Of a DNA stretch of 64,000 nt, positions 27,605 to 36,226 are shown piece after piece. The translations under genes were made by a program, and so were the position numbers. Each line of letters starts with the position of its first letter. The stretch's first letter is position 1. The stretch comes from Cyclobacteriaceae bacterium (GTDB lineage: Bacteria > Bacteroidota > Bacteroidia > Cytophagales > Cyclobacteriaceae): contig JANQOR010000038.1 in the NCBI GenBank assembly GCA_028285685.1, forward strand, positions 454,028 to 518,027, in the 5' to 3' direction. The notes under the pieces were generated by a model. It saw only the letters and a program-made list of their open reading frames with translations, searched no databases and was not told the DNA's origin.

Positions 27605-27680
27605 TTTTTGAAGTGCAAATCACAATCAAGGTTTTAGCTAAAAGCGTTTTAGTGCTTTTAACTTTTGTGGAAAGTAGTTT

Positions 27681-28349
27681 TTAATTCTTAGTCCATACAA
27701 GCGAATATCTCCAGAACAACTGCTTCCTGATTTCAGGGTTGCCAAGTATATCTCTGGCAACTTCATTAATGTCCTCGAAGTCCATAAAAGTGTCATCTTT
27801 CCCATGTTCGCTCCAATATTTCCTTTCAAGTTTAGAACTGAATAGTCTCTTATTGTAAATTAATTCATTGATCAAATGAAAGAATTTTGAAACCACTGAT
27901 CTCCAAAATTCTCTTTTCCAGTGACTATTGTAAAGGTCGATTATTATGAGTTTTCCATTTTTCTTCAATTCATTCTTGGATTTGACTAAGAATTTATCAA
28001 AGTCCATATGGTGGACAGTAGCAATGGATATAATTACGTCAATCGACTCCGGTTGAAATGAGAAATCAAAATAATCTCCTTTAACAAATTTTATGTTAGT
28101 CGCACCGTATTCTGACTTTGCCTTTTCTATCATATTACCGGAAAGATCTATTCCCACAGTCTCTTCAGACCTTGAATTAATAAGATTGCATAATTCGCCA
28201 TTGCCACATCCTACTTCAAGTGACGTCCCTATGGAATTGGGAATCTCTCTCATGACAAAATCAATAAAATAGTTATTATGAGTCCACCTTTTGTCTGGAA
28301 GTTGAGCAATCAAATCAAAATCGCTTTCTATTCTTTGAGTCTCTGTCAT
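27681..28349 (-). CDS. Class I SAM-dependent methyltransferase
   Basis: Started at Met10 of the longest frame (MTETQRIESDFDLIAQ), 222 residues; the ATG at 28376 is the alternative. The SAM-binding motif I is LEVGCGNG (about 45-52), followed by motif II GIDLSGNMIEKAK, motif III-type VKGDYFDFSF and a downstream VIISIATVHH block, the typical Rossmann order of class I methyltransferases. The substrate is not indicated; the TVHHMDFDKFL segment is common in small-molecule methyltransferases. Single gene, with RecQ divergent on the plus strand after a 298-bp gap. Confidence 0.88.
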   Translation of the reverse strand: MTETQRIESDFDLIAQLPDKRWTHNNYFIDFVMREIPNSIGTSLEVGCGNGELCNLINSRSEETVGIDLSGNMIEKAKSEYGATNIKFVKGDYFDFSFQPESIDVIISIATVHHMDFDKFLVKSKNELKKNGKLIIIDLYNSHWKREFWRSVVSKFFHLINELIYNKRLFSSKLERKYWSEHGKDDTFMDFEDINEVARDILGNPEIRKQLFWRYSLVWTKN

Positions 28350-28609
28350 TTTAAATTGGTAGCCAGGATCATACAATTCTCTATCGTATCCCTTAACAGC
28401 CTATGAATGTCACTAAAAATGTCGCTCATTCCGGTAGCAATCAGAAACGAGATGAGTGTCATCAAAAGGCTTCTTTGCTCATAGCATGTGTCTAACGTAA
28501 TTTACCAAACACCTCAATTTGTGAGCTTAATAGACTCAAAGTAGACCGGTTAGAATGAGGTACTTGCTGATTCTCGTCCAAAAATACGCATTGGACAAAT
28601 TTCTAATTG

Positions 28610-28640
28610 ATTGTAGTGAAAAGCCCAATTGATACCTTTG
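28610..28640 (+). promoter_or_regulatory. Promoter of recQ (ATTG-N19-TACCTTTG)
   Basis: Bacteroidota-type promoter: -33-like ATTG at 28610-28613, 19-bp spacer, TACCTTTG at 28633-28640. The -7 box ends only 7 bp before the ATG at 28648, so the RNA would have almost no leader. Confidence 0.55.
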
Positions 28641-28647
28641 ATATCAA

Positions 28648-30537
28648 ATGACATCCCCTCACCAAATACTCAAACAATACTGGAACTACGATTCCTTTCG
28701 GCCCCTGCAGGAAGAAATCATCAAGGCCGTGCTGGACGGGAATGAAACCTTGGCGCTGCTTCCAACGGGTGGCGGGAAGTCGGTCTGCTTCCAGGTACCT
28801 GCGCTGTGTTTGGAAGGTTTATGCTTGGTGGTCTCACCTTTGATTGCATTGATGAAAGACCAAGTTCAGCAATTACGAGATCGACGGGTGAACGCCACAG
28901 CCATCTACTCGGGCATGAGCAAACGAGAGATTGATATCACCTTGGATAACTGTATCTACGGTGAGATCAAGTTTTTATATGTCTCCCCAGAGCGGTTAAA
29001 GACGGAGCTATTCATCGAACGGGCCAAGCAGATGAACATCAGTTTGCTGGCTGTCGATGAGGCTCACTGTATCTCGCAATGGGGCTATGATTTCAGGCCT
29101 CCATACCTTGAGATAGCAGATTTCAAAAATGAACTAGACATCTCCAAAACCATTGCACTTACAGCCACCGCAACGAAGGAGGTTAAAGAGGATATCATTT
29201 CAAAGCTCGAACTAAAGAATTGCCGGACCTTTCAAAAAAGCTTCGCCCGAAAGAACTTGTCATACTCAGTTTTTAGGCTGGAGAGCAAGCAGCAGAAATT
29301 AATTGAGGTGTTGGAAAGTGTGAGCGGGGCCAGCGTGGTGTATGTAAGAAGCCGAAAACGAACAAGGGAGATTTCTGAATTCTTGAACAGGAACGGGATC
29401 TCATCCACCTTCTATCATGCCGGGCTTAGTGGCAAGGAAAGGGATGAAAGACAAGCTGCCTGGATTATGAACAAAAAAAGAGTGGTGGTGGCTACCAATG
29501 CGTTCGGGATGGGCATTGACAAGCCTGATGTGCGGACGGTGATTCACATGGATCTGCCGGATACACTGGAAGCCTACTACCAGGAAGCTGGCAGAGCTGG
29601 ACGCGATGAGAAGAAAGCGTATGCAGTAGCTCTTTATCACAAGCAAGATGAGAAGGAGTTGATTTCTCGATCTGAGAAATCGGTGGTAAGAAAGGAATAC
29701 CTTAAAAGAACCTACCAGGCATTGGCAAACTATTACAAGTTGGCGATCGGAAGTCAGTCCTTTTCCAGCTTTGAATTTGATTTTGAGAAATTCACAAAGA
29801 CGTACAACCTCTCGCCGATCATTACTTTCTCCTCAATTAGAAAGCTCTCTGATGAGGGATTGATCCAGGTGACAGAGGGATTCTACGAACAATCCAGGAT
29901 TAGTTTTATTTTAGAAAAACAGGACATCTACACCTATCAGGTTGCCAACCCCAAATTGGACCCGCTCTTAAAAAGTCTGATGCGTTTGTACGGAGGCGAA
30001 CTTTTTGCCAACTACATTGCGATCAAGGAAAAGGAGATTGCTTCAATGCTAAAAGAGGATGTGGTCCAGGTCAGGAAGTGGCTTCATTATCTGCATGATC
30101 AGAAAATAGTTGATTACCAGGCAACTTCGGATTCACAACGGATCACATTTCTTACCCCACGTCAAGATGTTGAAAATCTTCCTATTGATAACAATCAGAT
30201 TGAGTGGAGAAGAAAGTTGGCCATAGAAAAAGCAGGGGCCGTCATCGAGTATATGAATACCGATCAATGCCGCACCAATGTTTTTCAAGTCTATTTTGAT
30301 GAAAAGCCCGACGAGACTTGTGGTATTTGTGATAACGATCTGGCCAAGAAAAGGTCTGCGGATCCAATCTCCCGTGATACTCTGCTAAAACTCTTGTCTT
30401 CCACGCAACAGTCGGTGGCTACCCTGAAAGCAAAACTGCCAAACCACATGGAAGACCAAATTCTCGAAGGTCTTCGCATCTTAATTGAGGATGGAAAGGT
30501 CCGAGAAGAAAATGGGAAATTCATGTTAGTTACATGA
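28648..30537 (+). CDS. recQ: RecQ-family ATP-dependent DNA helicase
   Basis: 629 residues, 3'-5' DNA helicase of the RecQ family. Seen: motif I LPTGGGKS at 38-45, motif II DEAH at 137-140 in AVDEAHCISQWGYDF, motif V/VI with AFGMGIDKPDVRTVIH and YYQEAGRAGRDEKKA, then the RQC region with a zinc cluster. Cys541, Cys558 and Cys561 are present but the fourth ligand position is Asp564 (TCGICDND) instead of the usual fourth Cys. A C-terminal HRDC domain is not evident. It should unwind DNA during recombination and repair. It sits alone, followed after 118 bp by a tRNA gene on the other strand. Confidence 0.95.
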   Translation: MTSPHQILKQYWNYDSFRPLQEEIIKAVLDGNETLALLPTGGGKSVCFQVPALCLEGLCLVVSPLIALMKDQVQQLRDRRVNATAIYSGMSKREIDITLDNCIYGEIKFLYVSPERLKTELFIERAKQMNISLLAVDEAHCISQWGYDFRPPYLEIADFKNELDISKTIALTATATKEVKEDIISKLELKNCRTFQKSFARKNLSYSVFRLESKQQKLIEVLESVSGASVVYVRSRKRTREISEFLNRNGISSTFYHAGLSGKERDERQAAWIMNKKRVVVATNAFGMGIDKPDVRTVIHMDLPDTLEAYYQEAGRAGRDEKKAYAVALYHKQDEKELISRSEKSVVRKEYLKRTYQALANYYKLAIGSQSFSSFEFDFEKFTKTYNLSPIITFSSIRKLSDEGLIQVTEGFYEQSRISFILEKQDIYTYQVANPKLDPLLKSLMRLYGGELFANYIAIKEKEIASMLKEDVVQVRKWLHYLHDQKIVDYQATSDSQRITFLTPRQDVENLPIDNNQIEWRRKLAIEKAGAVIEYMNTDQCRTNVFQVYFDEKPDETCGICDNDLAKKRSADPISRDTLLKLLSSTQQSVATLKAKLPNHMEDQILEGLRILIEDGKVREENGKFMLVT

Positions 30538-30654
30538 TTTTTTCTGTGTGGTTGTGCATCCTTAGGTAGTCGGGTGTGGCTTGGTGGTATCGATCGGACT
30601 GGCGTTCCAGCCTACATCTAAAATTTTGAAACTTTGCAGCTCCGGCAAGACTTG

Positions 30655-30726
30655 TAGCCCCGGCAGGAATCGAACCTGCATCTAAAGTTTAGGAAACTTC
30701 TATTCTATCCATTGAACTACGGGGCC
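30655..30726 (-). tRNA. tRNA-Arg (CCT)
   Basis: 72 nt, minus strand. Acceptor GGCCCCG/CGGGGCT, D arm GTTC/GAAT, anticodon stem GAAGT/ACTTT with loop TTCCTAA (anticodon CCT), T arm GCAGG/CCTGC with TTCGATT loop and A discriminator. No CCA encoded. It reads Arg AGG codons. Confidence 0.93.
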
Positions 30727-30752
30727 AGGAATCGGCGCAAATTTAGAAAATC

Positions 30753-31874
30753 TTAATAGACCTCCTGATGTAAATAATTTGGATATATCCGGAGATGAAT
30801 TTTTTTCACCTCTTCCACAATCATATTTCTAAGATCTTCAATTCCGGTTTTGTTTTTGGCCGAGATAGCCACGGACATTCCGCCGTTTGTTGGAACTTCT
30901 TCATCAAGTAGATCGATCTTATTAAAAACTTTTATCGTTCTGATATCAGAGGCTCCGATTTCAGAAAGCGTTTGCTCAACAACCTTAATATGATCTTCAT
31001 GCGAAGTACTCGAGGCATCGATGACATGCAAAAGAATATCTGCCTCCTTAACCTCCGCCAAAGTAGACTTAAAAGATTCGATCAGATCATGAGGCAGCTT
31101 TCTGATGAACCCCACTGTATCTGAGAGGAGGAAAGGCAGATTCCCGAAAACAACCTTGCGCACAGTCGAATCTACGGTTGCAAAAAGTTCATCTTTTGCA
31201 TATACTTTTTCCTTACTGAGAATTCTCATTAGGGATGATTTTCCTGCGTTGGTATAACCCACCAAAGCCACTCTAACGATTCCTTGACGTGACTTCCGCC
31301 TCGTTTCCGACTGCCGCTCTATTTTATCTAGCTTCTTCTTCAACACATTGATCTGATCTCGGATGATCCTTCGGTCCGTTTCTATTTCTTTTTCTCCGGC
31401 ACCACCTCTTGTCCCTGTTCCACCTCTTTGTCGTTCAAGGTGTGTCCACATACGAGTCAACCTCGGCAGAAGGTACTGATATCTTGCAAGCTCCACCTGG
31501 GTTTTGGCCTGAGCAGTCTTTGCCCGTTTCAAAAAAATATCCAGGATCAAAAGGCTTCGATCATATATCTTGACTTTAAGTTCCTTTTCCAGGTTTCGAA
31601 GCTGAGACGGAGATAAATCATCATCGAAAATGACTACTTCGACCTTTTCTGCTAAACAGTAGGTCTTGATTTCTTCAAGTTTGCCCTTTCCAACAAATGT
31701 TCTGGAATCTGGATGCTCTAACCTTTGAAAAAAATGGCTGAGAATATCTATCTTCAGTGTTTGTGAAAGAAACTCAAGCTCTCCCATCAATTCCTGTAAA
31801 TGCTCATCGCTGGTGGATTTAGAACCAACCGCCACGAGAATACCTCGCTCGTTCTCTTGTTTAGTTTCAAACAT
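30753..31874 (-). CDS. hflX: GTPase HflX
   Basis: 373 residues. HflX-specific N-terminal domain (GKGKLEEI at 63-70, then FDDDLSPSQLRNLEKEL at 83-99), the glycine loop RQRGGTGTRGGAGEKEIETDRR at about 149-168, then the GTPase core: G1 GYTNAGKS at 206-213, G3 DTVGFIRKLP, G4-type NKID. HflX binds the 50S subunit and splits stalled ribosomes after stress. It is transcribed alone on the minus strand, with a TAATTTTG -7-like box at 31884-31891 only about 10 bp upstream of the ATG, again suggesting a very short leader. Divergent from a glycosyltransferase gene. Confidence 0.95.
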   Translation of the reverse strand: MFETKQENERGILVAVGSKSTSDEHLQELMGELEFLSQTLKIDILSHFFQRLEHPDSRTFVGKGKLEEIKTYCLAEKVEVVIFDDDLSPSQLRNLEKELKVKIYDRSLLILDIFLKRAKTAQAKTQVELARYQYLLPRLTRMWTHLERQRGGTGTRGGAGEKEIETDRRIIRDQINVLKKKLDKIERQSETRRKSRQGIVRVALVGYTNAGKSSLMRILSKEKVYAKDELFATVDSTVRKVVFGNLPFLLSDTVGFIRKLPHDLIESFKSTLAEVKEADILLHVIDASSTSHEDHIKVVEQTLSEIGASDIRTIKVFNKIDLLDEEVPTNGGMSVAISAKNKTGIEDLRNMIVEEVKKIHLRIYPNYLHQEVY

Positions 31875-31883
31875 ATGTGCCTA

Positions 31884-31891
31884 CAAAATTA
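31884..31891 (-). promoter_or_regulatory. -7 box TAATTTTG before hflX
   Basis: TAnnTTTG match on the minus strand, ending about 9 bp before the start codon. No clean -33 TTTG at the standard distance; weak support. Confidence 0.3.
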
Positions 31892-31928
31892 TAGCTTACG
31901 AAAGTTTTGAAAGGTTAATTTTTGGTTT

Positions 31929-33038
31929 GTGAAAATTGCGTTTGTTACAAATACGTCTTGGAACGTGTTCAATTTCAGGGAAGGCCTGGTGAAATTTTTC
32001 CTTGATCGTGGAGATGAAGTGATCTCACTTGCTCCAAGAGATCAATACAGTGCTGAATTGGAAAAATGGGGCGTCCGACACATTAACACACCCCTTGATC
32101 AGACTGGAACGAATCCCTTCAAAGATTTCGGTTATCTAAGTCGAATAATGAAGATTTTTAGATCGGAAAGACCCGATGTTGCCCTTTGTTTCACCATCAA
32201 ATCCAATATCTACTCTTCGCTGGCCGGCAAGATCACTGGGGTTCCCACCATCTGCAATGTTAGTGGTTTGGGCACCGTATTCTTGGTTAGTGGTTGGCTC
32301 GGAAAAATGGCTTTAGGGCTGTATCGGCTGGCGTTTAGATACAGCTCTTATGTTTTCTTTCAAAATTCGGATGATAAGAACCTCTTTCTAACTCATGTGG
32401 ACTTAAGTAATGAAAAAGTAGGTGTTCTCCCTGGATCGGGTATCGACCTAAACAAATTTCGACCCATGGATTTGACCATTTCCAGTCCATTGAAACTACT
32501 CATGGTTGGTAGGGTCATAGAGGAAAAAGGGGTTCGCGATTTTGTAGAGGCATCCCGGACATTGAGGGAGAAAGAAATCCCTGTTCAGTTCACATTGGTC
32601 GGTGATATTGATGAAAACCACTCAAGAAGCGTCAAAAGAATTGAAGTGGATCAATGGGTAAAAGAAGGATTAATCCAATACCTGAATCATTCAGACAATA
32701 TCCAGGATCTGATGACGGATCATGAGGTGGTTGTCTTGCCATCCCACCGTGAGGGAACTTCACGTACGCTACTTGAAGGAGCCGCTCTTGGTCGTCCACT
32801 GCTAGCCTCGAATGTTCCAGGATGCAAGGAAGTGGTGAAGGATGGATTCAACGGGTTTCTATTTGAAGTGAAAAACCCAGCAAGTCTTGCAGATAAGGTT
32901 AAACTGTACATGGCTCTGAACGCTGAAGAAAGGCAGCTATTTGCCGCAAATTCCAGGAAACTGGTTGAGGAAAAATTTGATGAAACCCTGGTAATTCAGC
33001 AATACACAGAAACAATAGCCCAAATCGTCGATAAATAG
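31929..33038 (+). CDS. Glycosyltransferase family 4 (GT-B)
   Basis: 369 residues with GTG start (the first in-frame start that keeps KIAFVTNTSWN). Seen: an N-terminal Rossmann half with GDEVISLAPRDQYSAEL, GKITGVPTICNVSGLGT, and a C-terminal half with MVGRVIEEKGVRDFVEA, VLPSHREGTSRTLLEGAALGRP and GCKEVVKDGFNGFLFE, the E-x7-E region of GT4. A retaining NDP-sugar glycosyltransferase, probably for the exopolysaccharide handled by the export genes immediately downstream (50-bp gap to Wza-type gene). The exact sugar and acceptor are not deducible. Confidence 0.92.
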   Translation: MKIAFVTNTSWNVFNFREGLVKFFLDRGDEVISLAPRDQYSAELEKWGVRHINTPLDQTGTNPFKDFGYLSRIMKIFRSERPDVALCFTIKSNIYSSLAGKITGVPTICNVSGLGTVFLVSGWLGKMALGLYRLAFRYSSYVFFQNSDDKNLFLTHVDLSNEKVGVLPGSGIDLNKFRPMDLTISSPLKLLMVGRVIEEKGVRDFVEASRTLREKEIPVQFTLVGDIDENHSRSVKRIEVDQWVKEGLIQYLNHSDNIQDLMTDHEVVVLPSHREGTSRTLLEGAALGRPLLASNVPGCKEVVKDGFNGFLFEVKNPASLADKVKLYMALNAEERQLFAANSRKLVEEKFDETLVIQQYTETIAQIVDK

Positions 33039-33059
33039 AAATCTGTCTTTGATTTAGCC

Positions 33060-33067
33060 TATTTTTG
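33060..33067 (+). promoter_or_regulatory. -7 box TATTTTTG before the export genes
   Basis: Matches TAnnTTTG, 21 bp before the GTG start of the Wza-type gene; no TTTG at the standard -33 position. Possible internal promoter for the export genes. Confidence 0.25.
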
Positions 33068-33088
33068 CCGTTTTAAGACAATTCCATT

Positions 33089-33838
33089 GTGATTCGGCTC
33101 CTTTTCCTTTTTCTAGTAGTTCTCAGTAGCTGCAAAGCGTATAAGCAAGATATTTTGTTTCGGTATGATAAGAAGTTCACGAAAGAGGATTTAGCCGAAG
33201 TAACCGAGAAGGTTGAATCAAATTATGTTCTTCAGCCCAACGACATTCTTCAACTGGATGTTTTTACAAACAAGGGTGAAAGACTCATTGATCCAAATTT
33301 TGAACTTATTCAGCAGGGCGGTGGACAAGGCCAGCGCCAGAGGGATGTCCTGCAATATGTTATTCAGGCAGATGGGAATGCGGTTTTCCCCTTGATTGGG
33401 AAATGTAATGTGGTTGGGTTGACGCTTGTTGAAGCAGAAGAAAAAATCGCAGAATTGTTCGGGGACGTATATATAGATCCATTTGTTAAATTAAGGATAA
33501 GCAATCGACGAGTTTTTGTCTTGGGTGCCCCTGGCGGGAAAGTAATACCTCTCGTGAATGAAAATACACACCTTGTTGAAATATTGGCACTTTCACAAGG
33601 AGTCCAGGTAGGTGCGAAAGCCCAAAATATCAAGCTCATTAGGGACGATCTTGTATTCGAAATTGATTTAAGCACCATTAGTGGTATGCAAGAAACGAAC
33701 ATGATAGTAGAGCCTGGTGACATAATCTACGTTGAACCTTGGAGAAGACCTTGGCTAGAGACACTACGAGATGTTTCGCCGACGTTGAGCTTAGCTACAA
33801 GTATTCTAACTTTGATAGTAGTCATACAGAATTTGTAA
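33089..33838 (+). CDS. Polysaccharide export lipoprotein, Wza type
   Basis: 249 residues, GTG start needed to give the signal MIRLLFLFLVVLSSC, a lipoprotein signal with lipobox LSSC at residues 12-15. Seen: the polysaccharide export domain (YVLQPNDILQLDVFTNKG ... VIQADGNAVFPLIGKCNVVGLTLVEAEEKIAELFGDVYIDPFVKLRI) and an SLBB-like region (RRVFVLGAPGGKVIPLVNENTHLVEILALSQGV), then a C-terminal membrane segment at about 230-247. Outer-membrane or trans-periplasmic pore for capsule/exopolysaccharide export; works with the Wzc-type kinase 3 bp downstream. The short 249-residue size matches the minimal Bacteroidota export proteins rather than the 359-residue E. coli Wza. Confidence 0.9.
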   Translation: MIRLLFLFLVVLSSCKAYKQDILFRYDKKFTKEDLAEVTEKVESNYVLQPNDILQLDVFTNKGERLIDPNFELIQQGGGQGQRQRDVLQYVIQADGNAVFPLIGKCNVVGLTLVEAEEKIAELFGDVYIDPFVKLRISNRRVFVLGAPGGKVIPLVNENTHLVEILALSQGVQVGAKAQNIKLIRDDLVFEIDLSTISGMQETNMIVEPGDIIYVEPWRRPWLETLRDVSPTLSLATSILTLIVVIQNL

Positions 33839-33841
33839 AAA

Positions 33842-36226
33842 TTGAGTACTGAATTTCAATCAAACGGCCACTACGAATCTGAAAAGGATTTCTTGGAGTC
33901 ATTCGACTTGGAAAGATTCTGGTATGTACTCAAGCGTAGTAAGTTTTGGATCATAGGTTTTTTGATATTGGTGGTGTCAGGATCCTACTTATATGTTCGC
34001 TACACAAAACCACTTTACAAATCCAGCTCAACCATAAAGCTTGAATTTCAAAGTGAGGCAAATCTCCTGGGTCTTGCAAATGTTTTCAACTCCCAAGAAC
34101 AAAACGAAATCTCAGGTGAAATTGAGTTGTTAAGATCAAAACTCTTCTTTTCAAGAGTTGTGGATGCAGCTGATTTGGATGTCTCATACCATCTGTATGG
34201 CAGATATTTGACGGAGGAGAGGTATAAAAATTCTCCATTTGTTGTTTCTCACAAGATACTGAACAATCGGTTCTACGATTTTCCCTTTGATGTCAAAATC
34301 GTTGATTCCGATCAGTTTGAGCTTAGTTACACAGTGGGGGGAAACAAGAAGAGTCAGATCTATGATTTCGGAGAAGAAATAAGAACAGAGGATTTCAACT
34401 TCCTTGTCGAGAAGACCGAGTTTTTCAATGAGGATCTTAGGAGAGTATTTTATTTCACAGTAAACAGCCAAGAGTCTCTCATTCGCTATCTGAGAGGCAG
34501 AGTGGAAGTGGTTCCGGAAAATCTAAGTGCTAAAACAATCCGGATTTCACTTACTGATCATAATCGATTCAAAGCAAGAGATCTCGTAAACCTGATCGAT
34601 TCCTTATACCTAGACTATACAAGAGAGGTAAAAAACCAGGCCTTGGAACAAAAAATCCTCTTTTTGGATAACCAAATTGAAAAAACTGAGGATAAGCTGG
34701 AGGAGTATGAGAATTACTTTGAAAGATTCACCATTGAGAACAGAACGACGGACTTGACTGTCGACCTGAATAGAACGATTGATCAGTTGGGATTAATGGA
34801 TTCCGTAATATCAAATCTGAAGAAGAGGATCAAAGACGTTAAGAGACTCGAAAATCAGCTAAAGGCTAACTTAACCCTCTCTTTAAATCCTATCTCAATT
34901 GGCGGGTTGCCGCCAAGTCTAAACCAATCTCTTAATCAATATATCAGTCTGACACAGGAACGTGAACTCAAACTGGGGTCATATAATGAAACCTCTTATA
35001 TCATTCAACAAGTAGATTCGAAGCTCACGAAAGCAAGAATCAACTTGATTTCACTTTTCACGGGCTATGGTAAAAGCATGGAGGATAGGCTCACCCGGAT
35101 GGAGAGTCAGCGATCTGCATTGGAAGTAAATCTGTCTTCACTGCCATCAATGCGGACCGAATTCGGGAAAACGAATAGGGTATATTCGTTAGAAGAAGAA
35201 TTCATGCTCTCGCTACAACAATCCAAGATTGAATTGGAAATCACCAGGGCTGGTACCGTCACCGACAACGTAATACTGTCCTCCGCTTCACTCCCGAGTG
35301 TTCCTATTAAGCCGCAAAAATTCATGATCATGGCAGCTGCCACTGTCATGGGAATGGTCGCAAGTCTTGTATTCCTGTTGATAAAGTACCTGGCTCACAA
35401 CAAAGTAGCTGGGATCAAGGAACTCGAAAAACTGGTCAATGTTCCGGTGTTAGGATCTGTTCCAAGGTACACCAGGAACGACCTGGATCATACAGCTCTA
35501 GTTGTAAAGAACAACTCAAAATCCTCCTTGAGCGAGGCATTGAGAACCTTGAGGACCAACATGGATTTTATCGATTCACGTAACGGTTCCAAGCTTGTGA
35601 GTGTAACATCGACGGTGCCAGGCGAAGGAAAAACCTTTGTTGCTTCGAATTTGGGAGCAATCATTGCCATGACAAATCAAAAGGTCTGCGTTGTAGACCT
35701 CGATATGCGGAAACCCAAAGTCCACCTCGCATTTGGAGGCGTATCCTCCGTCGATGGCATAAGCACCCTGATTACACATAAGAGCAGCTTAAAAGCGAGT
35801 ATTCAAAAAACTGAGATTGAGAACCTTCATTTTGTCTCTGCAGGGCCAACTCCACCTAATCCGTCAGAATTGCTTTTGCAGAAAGAGTTTGAAGAGCTAC
35901 TACAAGATCTTAGAAAGCAATTTGATGTAATCATTCTCGACACGCCACCAGTGGGTCTTGTGACGGATGCTCGGCTAGCAATGATAAGATCAGATATTCA
36001 ATTGTATGTGGTTCGAGCTGACTATTCGAAGAGGAGTTTCACGAAAGTGGTAAATGATTTGAAATCATCTGAACAATTTACAAATATCACTGTGGTACTG
36101 AATGCCATTTCTTCCACCCCAGGGTATGGCTATGGTTATGGTTATGGATACGGCTATGGCTATAACTACGGCTATTACGAAGATGGTGACCATGAGAAAT
36201 CATCCCTGATTAAAAATCTTTCCTGA
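33842..36226 (+). CDS. Polysaccharide co-polymerase/tyrosine autokinase, Wzc/ExoP type
   Basis: 794 residues with TTG start, no nearer ATG. Seen: N-terminal Wzz domain with first TM about 33-51, a long periplasmic coiled-coil region about 250-440, second TM about 497-518, then a BY-kinase domain with Walker A STVPGEGKT about 591-599, Walker A' VVDLDMRKP about 616-624 and Walker B DVIILDTPP about 694-702. The C-terminal tail (about 761-779) is an unusual (Gly-Tyr)n run with ten tyrosines, the expected autophosphorylation cluster. It controls chain length and export in concert with the Wza-type pore; its dephosphorylation would be by the CpsB-type phosphatase whose ATG overlaps this stop codon by 1 nt. 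Confidence 0.93.
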   Translation: MSTEFQSNGHYESEKDFLESFDLERFWYVLKRSKFWIIGFLILVVSGSYLYVRYTKPLYKSSSTIKLEFQSEANLLGLANVFNSQEQNEISGEIELLRSKLFFSRVVDAADLDVSYHLYGRYLTEERYKNSPFVVSHKILNNRFYDFPFDVKIVDSDQFELSYTVGGNKKSQIYDFGEEIRTEDFNFLVEKTEFFNEDLRRVFYFTVNSQESLIRYLRGRVEVVPENLSAKTIRISLTDHNRFKARDLVNLIDSLYLDYTREVKNQALEQKILFLDNQIEKTEDKLEEYENYFERFTIENRTTDLTVDLNRTIDQLGLMDSVISNLKKRIKDVKRLENQLKANLTLSLNPISIGGLPPSLNQSLNQYISLTQERELKLGSYNETSYIIQQVDSKLTKARINLISLFTGYGKSMEDRLTRMESQRSALEVNLSSLPSMRTEFGKTNRVYSLEEEFMLSLQQSKIELEITRAGTVTDNVILSSASLPSVPIKPQKFMIMAAATVMGMVASLVFLLIKYLAHNKVAGIKELEKLVNVPVLGSVPRYTRNDLDHTALVVKNNSKSSLSEALRTLRTNMDFIDSRNGSKLVSVTSTVPGEGKTFVASNLGAIIAMTNQKVCVVDLDMRKPKVHLAFGGVSSVDGISTLITHKSSLKASIQKTEIENLHFVSAGPTPPNPSELLLQKEFEELLQDLRKQFDVIILDTPPVGLVTDARLAMIRSDIQLYVVRADYSKRSFTKVVNDLKSSEQFTNITVVLNAISSTPGYGYGYGYGYGYGYNYGYYEDGDHEKSSLIKNLS
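36122..36178 (+). repeat. GGYTAY hexanucleotide repeat coding a Gly-Tyr tail
   Basis: Seven Gly-Tyr codon pairs in a row, then Asn-Tyr, Gly-Tyr and Tyr, near the 3' end of the Wzc-type gene. Glycine codons vary (GGG, GGC, GGT, GGA), so the run is probably kept for its protein sequence rather than being a recent simple-repeat expansion. Confidence 0.85.

Noticed and set aside
30268-30340. RecQ as a pseudogene because of the odd zinc site
   Set aside because: The helicase motifs and full reading frame are intact; one ligand substitution is not evidence of decay.
36122-36178. Tandem repeat as a CRISPR or mobile element
   Set aside because: It is a short in-frame hexanucleotide run coding Gly-Tyr; there are no spacers or terminal repeats.
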